A stretch of DNA of 64,000 bases from Synechococcus sp. CS-1331 (GCA_025127975.1 JAHLYQ010000041.1:80941-144940), one strand, 5' to 3'. Positions 8,177 to 17,604 are shown, numbered from the stretch's first letter. Notes: generated by a model from the sequence alone, not told the origin. Translations and numbers: made by a program.

Positions 8177-8546
8177 AGACGCCTTGCTGCTCCTGGCGAT
8201 TGTGCGCCGCCATCTGCGCGCCTTGCGTTTTGGCTTGGATGGGGCCTATCCAGAGGAAGACTGGGGCTTCACCGCCCAGCAGGCGGTGGAGAAACTGCTC
8301 AAGGCGTGGATTGTGCTGGCCGACCGGCGGCCACCCCGGGTCCATGACCTCGAAGATCTGTTCGCCCTGGCTGGTCAGCAGCTTGATCCCCTGCTGCTGG
8401 AGCTGCAGGTGTTTGCGGTGGAGGCCCGCTATGAGCAGGGCCCATTTCCGCTCCCCGCGCCGCGGCAGGAGCTGCTGGCCCTGGTCGAGGCGGAGCTGGA
8501 GCGGTGTCAGCAGGCGGTTGAGGCGCTGGGCGAATCGGACGCCTGA
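8163..8546 (+). CDS. HEPN-domain protein (toxin of MNT-HEPN pair)
   Basis: This 127-aa, all-helical protein contains the HEPN core: an AQQAVEKLLKAWIVLA helix near residue 37, then RRPPRVHDL, which supplies an Arg-x4-5-His motif of the HepT-type RNase. I take the ATG at 8163, which overlaps the upstream MNT gene by 14 nt, since earlier in-frame codons lie inside that gene and lack family resemblance. HepT toxins cleave RNA or tRNA when not modified by the MNT partner. Whether this copy is active is unknown. Confidence 0.8.
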   Translation: MSPAEDALLLLAIVRRHLRALRFGLDGAYPEEDWGFTAQQAVEKLLKAWIVLADRRPPRVHDLEDLFALAGQQLDPLLLELQVFAVEARYEQGPFPLPAPRQELLALVEAELERCQQAVEALGESDA

Positions 8547-8570
8547 TCGGGCTCAGGCCGGCTGATTGGC

Positions 8571-9221
8571 TTAGGCCAACTGACTTGGCCCGGGCCGGTT
8601 CACGTTGCGGATGGCACGGGGATCCAGCGGCACCGCCCGGCAGGGCTGTGAGGCCAGCCAGCTCTGCAGGCGCCGTTCGCCTCGGCCCACCGCTGCTGCC
8701 AGGTGGGCGCGGATCGGCGGGCTGCTCGGATATAGGCCCAGCAGTGGTTGCAGCCGCTCACCGTCGTGGGCCAGCTGGAGCCTGGTCGGGCTCCCTGTTG
8801 CTGCGCCCGCCAGCAGGGTTTGCAGGGCGGCCAGGCTGAGATCCGGCATGTCCACCGGGCAGAGCAGCAGCTGCTCGTTCGGGTGCTGCTGCATCAGCCG
8901 GTGCAGGGCCAGCAGCGGCCCCTCCCAGGGCGGCGGTTCGGCCAGGACGGTCATCGGTGCGCTCGGGGCCAGCTCGAGGGCCAGCTCTTCCGCCAGCTCC
9001 AGGTGCGCCCCATGGCGGCTCAGCAGGCTGATCGGCGTCTCTAGCTGGGCCAGTAGGCGCAAGCTGCGCTCCAGCCAGGTGCCGCCCTCGGGGTGGGGCA
9101 ATAACGCCTTGTCGCGGCCCATGCGCCGGCTCTCGCCACCGCTGAGCAGGCAGGCGCGTAGGGGCAGTTGTAGCAACGGCTGCCAGGCAGGCCCGCGCCC
9201 ATCCGTAGGGTCCCGCCGCAT
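8571..9221 (-). CDS. mobA: molybdenum cofactor guanylyltransferase MobA
   Basis: MobA attaches GMP to molybdopterin to form the guanine-dinucleotide cofactor used by NarB and the FdhF/YdeP-type enzyme. The nucleotide-binding signature [16 protein letters not shown] lies near residue 26, and a [10 protein letters not shown] segment near residue 100 fits the Mg-binding Asp of the family. I choose ATG 9221 (216 aa) because GGAGGA stands 8 nt upstream of it on this strand; an in-frame ATG at 9236 is the alternative. The start overlaps the divergent cyanase start, so each promoter must lie inside the other gene. Confidence 0.9.
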   Translation of the reverse strand: MRRDPTDGRGPAWQPLLQLPLRACLLSGGESRRMGRDKALLPHPEGGTWLERSLRLLAQLETPISLLSRHGAHLELAEELALELAPSAPMTVLAEPPPWEGPLLALHRLMQQHPNEQLLLCPVDMPDLSLAALQTLLAGAATGSPTRLQLAHDGERLQPLLGLYPSSPPIRAHLAAAVGRGERRLQSWLASQPCRAVPLDPRAIRNVNRPGPSQLA

Positions 9222-9690
9222 GTCCGCTTCCTCCATGGCTCTGCCTCCCCACACCACGACCCTGCTCGACGCCAAGCGCTGCAGCGGACTCAGCTTCGCC
9301 GACCTTGGCGGCCGTCTTGGTCAAGATGAGGTGTGGACCGCCAGCCTGCTCTACGGCCAGGCCACGGCTTCAGCCGATCAGGCTCAGCTGCTGCTCGAGG
9401 CCCTGCAGATCACCGAGCCGGAGCGGCCTGCCCTGCTGGCTGCCCTCACCACCTATCCCGTGAAGGGTGCCCTCGATCCGGTGATCCCCACCGATCCACT
9501 GCTATATCGCTTCTACGAGATTCTCCAGATTTATGGCCTGCCGCTCAAAGACGTGATCCAGGAGCAGTTCGGCGACGGCATCATGTCGGCGATTGATTTC
9601 AGCCTCACCGTCGCCAAGCAGGAGGATCCCAAGGGCGACCGGGTGGTGGTGACCATGAACGGCAAGTTCCTGCCCTACCGCAAGTGGTGA
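9220..9690 (+). CDS. cynS: cyanate hydratase (cyanase)
   Basis: Cyanase decomposes cyanate with bicarbonate to ammonia and CO2, giving another nitrogen source. The 156-aa protein matches the family in length and carries the active-site Arg and Glu in [18 protein letters not shown] and the Ser in [14 protein letters not shown]. An N-terminal helical domain (residues 10-85) and the C-terminal catalytic domain are complete. The start is ATG 9220 or ATG 9235; both lie in the antisense strand of the mobA start region. In cyanobacteria cyn genes are often under NtcA; I see no convincing site here. Confidence 0.95.
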   Translation: MSASSMALPPHTTTLLDAKRCSGLSFADLGGRLGQDEVWTASLLYGQATASADQAQLLLEALQITEPERPALLAALTTYPVKGALDPVIPTDPLLYRFYEILQIYGLPLKDVIQEQFGDGIMSAIDFSLTVAKQEDPKGDRVVVTMNGKFLPYRKW

Positions 9691-9711
9691 CCAGGCCGGC
9701 CGGGCAGCAGC

Positions 9712-10215
9712 TCAGGCAGGTCCGGGCACCTCAGCCAGCAGCCCAAACTCCGCCAGGGCCCGCGGCAGGTTGCGGTGCTCGTGGCCCGGGTGGCTGAGCT
9801 TCACCAGGGCGAAGCGCTGCAGTTCGGTGAGCTCTGCCCAGCCGCCGCTGCGCAGCTCAAGGTTCAGCTGGGCGCAGGAGGTGGTCAGCACTTCGGGCAG
9901 CTGGTCGGCCTGCTGCCAGGGCTCAGCGCTGGCTCGGGGCAGGTCCTTGGCCTGGCCGGCGCTGAGGGCGCTGGTGCGCGCCTGCAGGTGCTGGCGCAAC
10001 GCCTCGATGGCGGCGGGGTCGTCGGGCCAGGCCAGCAGCCCAGCGCGCTCGGCCTCGCCCAGCTCGCTCCAATGCTGCAGCTTCAGCTTGATGCCGGCCA
10101 GATCGAGCTTGCGCCGCACGGCCATGGGGATGCAGCGCAGGTCGGCGGTGAAGTCGGCCTCAAAGTGGAAGCAGGTGCTAGCTAGGAGGGAGCCCAGGGG
10201 GAACTGCGGTAACAA
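9712..10215 (-). CDS. narM: nitrate reductase-associated protein NarM
   Basis: The 167-aa protein has the family core FHFEADFTADLRCIPMAVRR near residue 16 followed by KLDLAGIKLKL, as in the conserved nitrate reductase-associated proteins of cyanobacteria. NarM is needed for nitrate reductase activity in Synechococcus elongatus, perhaps for cofactor handling. It lies head to head with narB, as in other cyanobacteria. No ATG or GTG precedes the core; the likely start is TTG at 10215. The region of the start also contains an NtcA-like site, which could serve both genes. Confidence 0.8.
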   Translation of the reverse strand: MLPQFPLGSLLASTCFHFEADFTADLRCIPMAVRRKLDLAGIKLKLQHWSELGEAERAGLLAWPDDPAAIEALRQHLQARTSALSAGQAKDLPRASAEPWQQADQLPEVLTTSCAQLNLELRSGGWAELTELQRFALVKLSHPGHEHRNLPRALAEFGLLAEVPGPA

Positions 10216-10222
10216 CTGCCAC
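10209..10222 (+). promoter_or_regulatory. candidate NtcA site between narM and narB
   Basis: GTAACAACTGCCAC fits GTA-N8-TAC with one mismatch in the last triplet, 36 nt before the narB ATG. The reverse reading, GTGGCAGTTGTTAC, also matches with one mismatch. No clear -10 box follows at the class II distance, so this is tentative. Confidence 0.35.
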
Positions 10223-10257
10223 CATCATCGGGTGCCCTGGCTTGGTCGAATAGCCCC

Positions 10258-12384
10258 ATGGTCAGTGATCCCGCCAGTTCAGCTGCCCTAGCCCAGTGCC
10301 CCTACTGCGGCGTGGGCTGCGGCCTGGAGCTGAAGGCCCCCGCTGAACCCGGCGGCCTCTGGACCGCCCGCGGCGACCGCCACCATCCCTCGTCCCTGGG
10401 CCAGGTGTGCATCAAGGGCGCCACCGTGGGCGAAACCCTGCACCCCAACCGCCTCACCACGCCCCTGTGGCGTGCGCGCATCGACCAGCCCTTTGAGCCG
10501 ATCAGCTGGGAGCGGGCTTTCACCATTTTGGTGGAGCGCATCGAGGCCACCTTGGCCACCAAGGGGCCCCAAGCGCTGGCGATCTACGGCTCTGGGCAGT
10601 TCCTCAGCGAGGACTATTACGCAGCCAACAAGCTGCTCAAGGGCGCCCTGGGCAGCAACAACTTCGACGCCAACTCTCGCCTGTGCATGAGTTCGGCGGT
10701 GGCGGGCTATGCCCGCAGCTTCGGCTCCGATGGCCCGCCCTGCTGCTACGACGACCTCGATCTGGCCGATCTGGTGCTTCTGATCGGCACCAACACGGCC
10801 GAGTGCCATCCGGTACTGTTCCAGCGGCTGCTTAAGCGCCGGCGCAAGGGGGCTGGGCCGCGCCTGGTGGTGGTGGATCCGCGCGCCACCGCCACCAGCG
10901 ATGCCGCCGACCTGCACCTGGCGATCGCCCCCGGCACCGACCTGGCCCTGCTCTGCGGCCTGGGCCACCTGTTGCTAGAGCGGCGCGGTGTGGATCGGGC
11001 CTTCGTGGCAGCCCACACCGAGGGTTTCGCCGAGCTGGAGACCCTCTGGTGGGCCTGGCAGCCGACGCGGACGGCGGCGGTGTGCGGCATCGCCGAGGCC
11101 GACCTGCGCCAGCTGGCCGACTGGTGGATCGCCAGCCAGGCGGCGCTCAGCCTTTGGTCGATGGGGGTAAACCAGAGCCGCGAGGGCACCGCCACCGTGG
11201 CTGGGATTTGCAACCTGCACCTGGTGAGCGGCCAGATCGGCCGCCCCGGCGCCGGACCCTTTTCACTTACCGGCCAGCCCAATGCCATGGGCGGCCGCGA
11301 GGTGGGTGGCCTGGCCCAGCTGTTGCCCGGTTACCGCTCCGTGGATGATCCAGCGCACCGGGCCGAGGTGGAACGCCACTGGGGCTTTGCTGCTGGCTCG
11401 ATCTCGCCAGAGCCTGGCTTGGCGGTGTGGCCACAGATCGAGGCGATGGAGCGCGGCGAGCTCGACCTTTGGTGGGTGGCGGCCACCAACCCCTTAGTAA
11501 GCCTGCCCAGCCTCGATCGGGTTAGGGCGGCGGTGGCGAACTGCCCGTTGGTGGTGCTGAGTGAGGCCTATGCCGGTACGGAAACCGAGGCCCTGACCCA
11601 TCTGGTGTTGCCGGCGGCCCAGTGGAGCGAGAAGGCTGGCGTAATGGTGAACTCCGAGCGCCGCGTCACCCTCTGCTCTGCCTTCCGCCAGCCCCCTGGC
11701 GAGGCCCGGGCCGACTGGGCGATCTTTGCGGAGTTGGGCCGGCGTCTCGGTTTTGAGGCGCAGTTCGGCTGGCCTGACGCTGCCGCGGTGTATGCCGAAT
11801 TCGTGGCACTCACGACTGGCCGGCTCTGCGATAGCAGCGGCCTCAGCCACGGGCTCCTGGCCGAGCACGGCCCCCAGCAGTGGCCCTTCCCCGCCGGCAC
11901 CGCCCCCGGCGGCGGCTCAGCGCGCCTCTACGTCGATCTGGCCTTCCCGACTCCTTCCGGCAAGGCACGCCTCTGGGCCGATCCGCCCTTGGGCCTGGCC
12001 GAACCCCCCTGCGACTCCTATCCCCTGGTGCTCACGGTGGGGCGGCTGCTGGGCCACTGGCACACCATGACCCGCACGGCCCATGTGGCCCGGGCGCTCA
12101 AGGCCCACCCCGAACCGCTGCTGGAGGTGCATCCAAGCGATGCGGCTCGCGCCGGCTTGGCTGATGGGGCCCTGGCCCTAGTGCGGTCGCGCCGCGGTGC
12201 GGTGTCGGTGAAGGTGCAAATCACCGAACGCATTCGGCCCGGCACCGTGTTTTTGCCGATGCATTGGGGCGCCTCCCAAGGCGAGCTGGCTTGCGAGGCC
12301 AATCGACTGATGCATGAGCTGGGCTGCCCGATTTCGAAGCAGCCGGAACTCAAGGCAGCGGCGGTGGCGCTGACGCCGGCCTGA
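10258..12384 (+). CDS. narB: ferredoxin-nitrate reductase NarB
   Basis: NarB reduces nitrate to nitrite in the cytoplasm with electrons from ferredoxin, using one [4Fe-4S] cluster and bis-MGD molybdenum. The cluster ligands are C14-x2-C17-x3-C21 and C51. Mo-cofactor regions follow, such as NSRLCMSSAVAGYARSFGSD with a Cys at the expected Mo ligand position near residue 145, and a C-terminal dinucleotide-binding domain begins near residue 590. Length (708 aa) is typical for cyanobacterial NarB and there is no NAD(P)H or flavin domain. It ends 1 nt from the convergent nrtD stop. Confidence 0.97.
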   Translation: MVSDPASSAALAQCPYCGVGCGLELKAPAEPGGLWTARGDRHHPSSLGQVCIKGATVGETLHPNRLTTPLWRARIDQPFEPISWERAFTILVERIEATLATKGPQALAIYGSGQFLSEDYYAANKLLKGALGSNNFDANSRLCMSSAVAGYARSFGSDGPPCCYDDLDLADLVLLIGTNTAECHPVLFQRLLKRRRKGAGPRLVVVDPRATATSDAADLHLAIAPGTDLALLCGLGHLLLERRGVDRAFVAAHTEGFAELETLWWAWQPTRTAAVCGIAEADLRQLADWWIASQAALSLWSMGVNQSREGTATVAGICNLHLVSGQIGRPGAGPFSLTGQPNAMGGREVGGLAQLLPGYRSVDDPAHRAEVERHWGFAAGSISPEPGLAVWPQIEAMERGELDLWWVAATNPLVSLPSLDRVRAAVANCPLVVLSEAYAGTETEALTHLVLPAAQWSEKAGVMVNSERRVTLCSAFRQPPGEARADWAIFAELGRRLGFEAQFGWPDAAAVYAEFVALTTGRLCDSSGLSHGLLAEHGPQQWPFPAGTAPGGGSARLYVDLAFPTPSGKARLWADPPLGLAEPPCDSYPLVLTVGRLLGHWHTMTRTAHVARALKAHPEPLLEVHPSDAARAGLADGALALVRSRRGAVSVKVQITERIRPGTVFLPMHWGASQGELACEANRLMHELGCPISKQPELKAAAVALTPA

Positions 12385-12385
12385 C

Positions 12386-13222
12386 CTAATCAACGTCGTG
12401 GGCGAAGCGGCGGTATAGAAAATCGAGTGCTTCGTTGCGGAATTCGTAGTACTCCGGCATCTCCATCAGCTGGCTGCGCTGGCGTGGGCGGGGGAAGGGC
12501 AGTCTGAGGTCGGCGCCGATCTGGGCGGCCGGGCCGTTTGTCATCATCACGATTCGGTCGGCGAGAAACAGGGCCTCGTCGATGTCGTGGGTGATCATTA
12601 GCACCGTCACTTTTTGCTCGGACCAGATCCGCAACAGCTCCTCCTGCAATTCTTCGCGGGTGATCGGATCCAGCGCCCCGAAGGGTTCATCGAGGATCAA
12701 CAGTTTCGGCTGGAGAGCCAGCGCCCGTGCGATCGAAACGCGCTGCTTCATGCCCCCGGAGAGACTTGATGGTTTCTGGTGGGCGGCCTCACTGAGGCCC
12801 ACCATCTCCAGGTGTCTTTCCACGATGGAGCGGCTCTGGCCGTTGCGTCGGTGCTGGGGGAAGACATTGTTCACCGCCAGGGCGATGTTGTTGTAGGCGC
12901 TCAGCCAGGGCAGCAGGGAATAGTTCTGAAACACCACCATCCGCTCGGGCCCCGGTTCGACGATCCTTTCCCCCTGTACCCGCACCTCACCGCTGCTGGG
13001 CTGCCGGAAGCCGGACACCATGTCCAGCAGGGTGGACTTGCCGCAGCCGGAATGGCCGATCACGCAGACGAATTCACCCTCGGCCACGGTTAGGTCGATG
13101 TTGTCGAGCACGCTGTAGGGCCCGCTCGGGGTGTCGTAGACCTTGCTTAATGACTCAATCTTTAGAAAAGGCTCGCTCTTTGCATCGGGGCCAACGGCGA
13201 CGGTGCTGGAAAGGGTGGTCAT
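12386..13222 (-). CDS. nrtD: nitrate ABC transporter ATP-binding protein NrtD
   Basis: This 278-aa ATPase subunit contains Walker A (GHSGCGKST near residue 57), the signature LSGGMKQR near residue 160 and Walker B LLILDEPFGALD. It pairs with NrtC to drive NrtB. It is the last gene of the nrtABCD operon on this strand, 56 nt after nrtC. The short spacing and the family order support a single transcript. Confidence 0.95.
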   Translation of the reverse strand: MTTLSSTVAVGPDAKSEPFLKIESLSKVYDTPSGPYSVLDNIDLTVAEGEFVCVIGHSGCGKSTLLDMVSGFRQPSSGEVRVQGERIVEPGPERMVVFQNYSLLPWLSAYNNIALAVNNVFPQHRRNGQSRSIVERHLEMVGLSEAAHQKPSSLSGGMKQRVSIARALALQPKLLILDEPFGALDPITREELQEELLRIWSEQKVTVLMITHDIDEALFLADRIVMMTNGPAAQIGADLRLPFPRPRQRSQLMEMPEYYEFRNEALDFLYRRFAHDVD

Positions 13223-13278
13223 CGCTGGGGACGCGGTTGAATTTGCGGTTGAAGTTTTGGTGGTGTAATTGCTGACGT

Positions 13279-15252
13279 TCAGTTAGCAGAGGCTGCCCTT
13301 AAGGCTGCCGGAGCATGTCGTCGCAGGTAGGCCAGGGGATCGCCCAGATCCAGGCAGTCGCTGCCGAACAACTCGATGGCGGTGGGCTCCGCCTGATCGC
13401 CGGCTTGGTCGCCCTGGGCCTCCGCCACGCGGCGGTATAGATACTGATGCTGCACCCGGTCAGCCACCTCCTGCCAGTCGTGGGGGAAGGGGCAGATTCC
13501 CCAGCGGGCGAGCTGGGTGATAATCCAGACCGCATCCTGTCGCTCCGGAGCATTCACGCCGCCGTGGAAGCGCAGCAGCTGGGGCTCCGCCACAGGCTCG
13601 CCGAGACCCCGGTCGAAGGGACCCACCAGCGCGGGCCGGAGTGTGTCCAGATCGGCCCCGACAAAGTTGGCGCGGGAGAGCAACTCGGCCAGCTCCTCCC
13701 GGTTGGCGGGCTGTTCGCACCAGCGACAGGCCTCCAGCAGGGCATGGACAAGGGCTTCGTGGGTGCGGGGGTGGGCTGAGGCCCAGTCCTCCCGCACGCC
13801 AAGAACCTTTTCGCAATGGCCGTTCCAGAGTTCGGTGTCGGCGGCGATCACCGTGCCGAGCCCCTCCTTGACGGCGCGGCTGTTCCATGGCTCGCCCACG
13901 CAAAAGCCATTGATCGTGCCGGCGCGAAGGGTCGCCACCATCTGGGGTGGCGGGATCACGATCAGGTCCACATCCTTGTCGGGGTCGATGCCACCTGAGG
14001 CCAGCCAGGCCCGCAGCAGGAAGTTGTGCATCGAGGCCGGGTGCACCATCGCGAAGACGGGACGCTTCTGGGGATGGGCCGCTATCCAGCGCTGCAGCCC
14101 GGCCACGTCGTGCACGCCAGCCTCCTGGAAGCTGCGATGCAGGGTGATGGCATTGCCGTTTCGCGAGAGGGTTAGGGCGGTGACCATCGGCAGGGGAGCC
14201 TGCCCCCGCAGCCCCAAAGCCATGGCGTAGGGCAGCCCTGCCACCATTTGGGCGGCATCGAGCACCCCCTGGCGCACGTGGGTTTCGAGGCTTTTCCAGT
14301 TGGCCTCCCGGCGCAGCTCCACCTGTTCAAGGCCATGGCGCTTGAAGAAGCCCTTCTCCTGGGCCACCACCAGTGGGGCGCAGTCGCTCAGTGGAATGAA
14401 GCCAATCGATAGGTTCACCTTCTCCAGACCGTTGGCGGCGATGGCGGCCGCCGGCTTGAGCCGCTGCTGCCGGGCTCGCCGCTGATCGTTGAGGAAGCCC
14501 ACCATCTCGGCCCGCAGGGCGTAGTAGCTCGGGTGCTTCACCGCAGTCAGCTGGCTGCGGGGTCGGGGCAGGGGCACTTCGAGGATCTGGCCAATGTGGG
14601 CTTCCGGGCCGTTGGTCATCAACACCACCCGGTCAGAGAGCAGCAGGGCTTCGTCCACGTCGTGGGTCACCATCACGGCCGTTACGCCGGCCTCAGCGCA
14701 GATGCGCAGCAACTGTTGCTGCAGGTTGCCGCGGGTGAGCGCATCGAGGGCTCCGAAGGGCTCATCGAGCAGCAGTAGCTTCGGCCGGATCGCCAGCGCC
14801 CGGGCGATCGCCACCCGCTGCTTCATGCCTCCGGAGAGCTCGCGGGGATATTTATCTGCTGCTGCCTTTAGGTTAACCAATTGGATATTGTGCTCCACAA
14901 TCGCCGAGCGCTCAGCTATTGCTTTGGTGGCAAAAACGTTGTCTACGGCGAGGGCGATGTTTTGCCGCACCGTTTTCCAAGGCAGCAGGGAATAGTTCTG
15001 GAACACCACCATTCGCTCTGGACCTGGAGCGGTGATTTGGCGGCCGTTCATCAGGATCCCGCCTTCGCTGGCCTGGCTGAGGCCGGCCAGAAGGTTTAGC
15101 AAGGTGCTCTTGCCGCAGCCTGAATGACCCACCAGCGAGAGAAACTCGCCCTCGGCGATATCGAGGAAGATATCGCGCAGTGCCACGTAGCTGCCGCCTC
15201 CTTGGAGGGGGAAGACCTGGGTGACATGGTCGACGGTGAACATGGAGGGCAT
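13279..15252 (-). CDS. nrtC: nitrate ABC transporter ATP-binding/regulatory fusion NrtC
   Basis: NrtC (657 aa from ATG 15252; 15243 is also possible) is a two-part protein. Residues 1-250 form an ABC ATPase with GHSGCGKST, LSGGMKQR and LLLDEPFGALD. Residues 275-640 form an NrtA-like solute-binding domain (IPLSDCAPLVVAQEKGFFKRHGL-type start). In Synechococcus this C-terminal domain mediates inhibition of nitrate uptake by ammonium. The protein ends in an Ala/Arg-rich tail. It starts 4 nt after the nrtB stop, so the two are coupled. Confidence 0.95.
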   Translation of the reverse strand: MPSMFTVDHVTQVFPLQGGGSYVALRDIFLDIAEGEFLSLVGHSGCGKSTLLNLLAGLSQASEGGILMNGRQITAPGPERMVVFQNYSLLPWKTVRQNIALAVDNVFATKAIAERSAIVEHNIQLVNLKAAADKYPRELSGGMKQRVAIARALAIRPKLLLLDEPFGALDALTRGNLQQQLLRICAEAGVTAVMVTHDVDEALLLSDRVVLMTNGPEAHIGQILEVPLPRPRSQLTAVKHPSYYALRAEMVGFLNDQRRARQQRLKPAAAIAANGLEKVNLSIGFIPLSDCAPLVVAQEKGFFKRHGLEQVELRREANWKSLETHVRQGVLDAAQMVAGLPYAMALGLRGQAPLPMVTALTLSRNGNAITLHRSFQEAGVHDVAGLQRWIAAHPQKRPVFAMVHPASMHNFLLRAWLASGGIDPDKDVDLIVIPPPQMVATLRAGTINGFCVGEPWNSRAVKEGLGTVIAADTELWNGHCEKVLGVREDWASAHPRTHEALVHALLEACRWCEQPANREELAELLSRANFVGADLDTLRPALVGPFDRGLGEPVAEPQLLRFHGGVNAPERQDAVWIITQLARWGICPFPHDWQEVADRVQHQYLYRRVAEAQGDQAGDQAEPTAIELFGSDCLDLGDPLAYLRRHAPAALRAASAN

Positions 15253-15256
15253 GGCT

Positions 15257-16090
15257 TCAGTTCCCCCCCTGGCTCGCCCGGCGGCCGACGAAGGCAACCA
15301 GTCGATCGAGCAGCAGGCCCACCACGCCTACATAGATAATCGCCAGGATTATTTGGCTTGAGCTGGCATCGCCGCCGGCGTTGTATGCGTCCCAGATGAA
15401 GTAGCCGATGCCGCCGTCGGCCTTCAACATCTCTGCGGCCACGATTGCTAGCCAGGCCAGGCCCACGGCGATGCGCAGGCCGGTGAAGACATAGGGCACC
15501 GTTGCTGGTATTACGATGCTGCTGATGTAGGCCCGCTTGCTAAGGCGCAACACCCTGGCCACGTTGGTGTAATCCTGGGGAATCTCCTGGATGCCCACAG
15601 CCGTGTTGATAATGATTGGCCAGATCGCCGTGATGAAAATTACAAACACCGCTGAGGTATTGGCATCTTGAAACACCATCAGCGAAATCGGAAACCAGGC
15701 CAGTGGCGGCACGGTTCGCAGCACCTGCACCACTGGATCAAACCCTTTGCCGGCGAAACGATTTAGGCCGAGTAGGCCGCCGATGGCGACGCCTACTACC
15801 GCCGCCAGGCCGTAGCCCACCGCCACCCGTTGCAAAGAGATCAGGATCTGCCAACCCAGGCCCTTGCTGGTGCCACCGTCATCGAAAAACGGCTGGCTGA
15901 TGTACGGATCCCAGGTATCGATCAGCACGTTGATCGGGCCGGGGAGCCGCGCAGCACCGAGGACGCCCGAAAGCAACTGCCAGACCAGTAGAAAGGAACC
16001 TATGCAAATCAGGTAGGGCAGGATCTGGGGCAGTGCCGGTAGCAGCCGACGCCGACGGGTGCGCCGGCCCGGGGAGGTGGTTGGGGTCAC
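15257..16090 (-). CDS. nrtB: nitrate ABC transporter permease NrtB
   Basis: The 277-aa inner-membrane subunit has about six hydrophobic helices and the permease EAA-type loop around LRIAVGLAWLAIVAAEMLKA, near residue 206, where it contacts the ATPases. It forms the pore for nitrate/nitrite uptake with NrtA, NrtC and NrtD. The N-terminus is Arg-rich, consistent with a cytoplasmic start. It follows nrtA by 43 nt. Confidence 0.95.
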   Translation of the reverse strand: MTPTTSPGRRTRRRRLLPALPQILPYLICIGSFLLVWQLLSGVLGAARLPGPINVLIDTWDPYISQPFFDDGGTSKGLGWQILISLQRVAVGYGLAAVVGVAIGGLLGLNRFAGKGFDPVVQVLRTVPPLAWFPISLMVFQDANTSAVFVIFITAIWPIIINTAVGIQEIPQDYTNVARVLRLSKRAYISSIVIPATVPYVFTGLRIAVGLAWLAIVAAEMLKADGGIGYFIWDAYNAGGDASSSQIILAIIYVGVVGLLLDRLVAFVGRRASQGGN

Positions 16091-16133
16091 GGATGGTGGG
16101 CGTAGGAACGGAGAGGTCGCTGGGCGTTGAAGC

Positions 16134-17447
16134 TCACTTCATCGCCTTGATTGCCAGGGCATTTAGGTAGGCCTTGGGATCTTCGGGGTCGAATACCACA
16201 CCGTCGAAGAAGGTTTCCTTGCCGCGTGAATCGCTGGCGGGAATTGCCTTTTCTTGGCCGATTGAGGTGGCGGCTTCCTTCCAGAGATCAGCCCGGTTCA
16301 CCTTGTTCACCAAAGCGTCAATATCGGTGCCCGAAGGTAGGTAGCCCCAGCGTATGTCTTCGGTAACGAACCACTTGTCATGGCTCTTGAAGGGGAAGGA
16401 GGCCTGTTCGCTCCAGAAACGCATTCTCAGGGGGCTGTTTTTGACAACGCGGCCATCGCCGTAGTCAATGTCGCCGGCCAGACGGGGTTTGATGTCGGCC
16501 ACGCTGGCTTTGAAGTATTTGTCCTTGGCTGTGATTTCGCAGAGTTCGTCAAGGTTTGCTGGATCTTCACACCAGATCTGGGCTTCCTGTACGGCCATCA
16601 GTAGGGCTTTGGTGGCCTTGGGGTTTTGGTCAACCCAGTCGGCCCTCATTGAAAAGGCCTTCTCGGGGTGGTTTTTCCAGAGTTCGCCGGTAACGGCCGC
16701 TGTGTAGCCCAGCTTCTTATTAACCAGGCGTTGGTTCCAGGGCTCACCAACGCAGAAGGTGTCCATGGTGCCGGTCTGCATGTTCGCCACCATCTGGGGA
16801 GGTGGCACTACTACCAGGTCGGCATCCTTATTGGGATCAATGCCATTGGCGGCGAGCCAGTAGCGCATCCATAGGTCGTGGGTGCCGCCTGGGAAGGTAA
16901 CGGCTGCTTTGAACTTCTTTCCCTTAGCGCTTGCCTGTTGCGTTGCTTTTGCTAGGCCGGCCTTGTTGTCGATGCTGAGCTTGTTGGGCAGGTACTCCTT
17001 CGACACCGACAGCCCCTGGCCCTGCAGGTTGAGCCTTGCCAGGGTGTACATCGGTAGGGGCTGCTGGGTCTTGGTGATTGTGCCGGCAGTTAGCAGTAGC
17101 GGCATTGGCGAGAGGATGTGGGCGCCATCAATGCCGCCGCGGCTGCTGCCCAGTTCCAGGTTGTCGCGGGTGGCAGCCCAGGAGGTCTGCTTCACCACCT
17201 TCACCTCTGGCATGCCGTGCTTGGCGAAGAAACCCTTCTCCAGGGCGATGATCAGGGGTGCGGCATCGGTGAGGGCGATGAAGCCCAAGGTGGCAGTCTT
17301 CAGCTCAGGTGCATCCGCACCTCCGGCCGGACTAGTTATCTGATTTTCGGATTTTTTGGTAGGACTACCACAGGCAGCTAGCCAGAAGGCTCCAGCGGCT
17401 GAACCTGCGGTGGTGATCAGAAACTTGCGGCGTGAAAGATTGGACAT
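16134..17447 (-). CDS. nrtA: nitrate/nitrite-binding lipoprotein NrtA
   Basis: NrtA is the membrane-anchored periplasmic binding protein for nitrate and nitrite. From ATG 17447 (437 aa) it opens with SRRKFLITTAG, a twin-arginine-like signal, and the lipobox Leu-Ala-Ala-Cys at about residue 25, then a Ser/Gly/Pro linker. The mature domain begins with TLGFIALTDAAPLIIALEKG, as in NrtA/CmpA proteins. A longer in-frame extension to 17513 lacks family resemblance. An NtcA-like site lies 144-157 nt upstream. Confidence 0.95.
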   Translation of the reverse strand: MSNLSRRKFLITTAGSAAGAFWLAACGSPTKKSENQITSPAGGADAPELKTATLGFIALTDAAPLIIALEKGFFAKHGMPEVKVVKQTSWAATRDNLELGSSRGGIDGAHILSPMPLLLTAGTITKTQQPLPMYTLARLNLQGQGLSVSKEYLPNKLSIDNKAGLAKATQQASAKGKKFKAAVTFPGGTHDLWMRYWLAANGIDPNKDADLVVVPPPQMVANMQTGTMDTFCVGEPWNQRLVNKKLGYTAAVTGELWKNHPEKAFSMRADWVDQNPKATKALLMAVQEAQIWCEDPANLDELCEITAKDKYFKASVADIKPRLAGDIDYGDGRVVKNSPLRMRFWSEQASFPFKSHDKWFVTEDIRWGYLPSGTDIDALVNKVNRADLWKEAATSIGQEKAIPASDSRGKETFFDGVVFDPEDPKAYLNALAIKAMK

Positions 17448-17590
17448 CGCTTGATAGGGAAAGGCCGGAGTGGCGGCAATTGCACTCCGGACGGGCTCCA
17501 TAAAGAAGCGCACCGAACCGGTCTGAAAATTGAGCCGGCGCGCAGGCTGACCGGTGCGATAACAACACCACGGCCGGCTTCAAGTTGAGG

Positions 17591-17604
17591 GTTGCAATTG
17601 CTAC
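17591..17604 (-). promoter_or_regulatory. candidate NtcA site upstream of nrtA
   Basis: On the minus strand this reads GTAGCAATTGCAAC, differing from GTA-N8-TAC by one base and with a symmetrical GCAATTGC core. A TGTTGT/TTATCG region lies 23-34 nt further downstream, roughly where a class II -10 box would sit. It overlaps the last codons of the TrpD-like gene. NtcA control of nrt operons is well known; this particular site is inferred. Confidence 0.55.
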
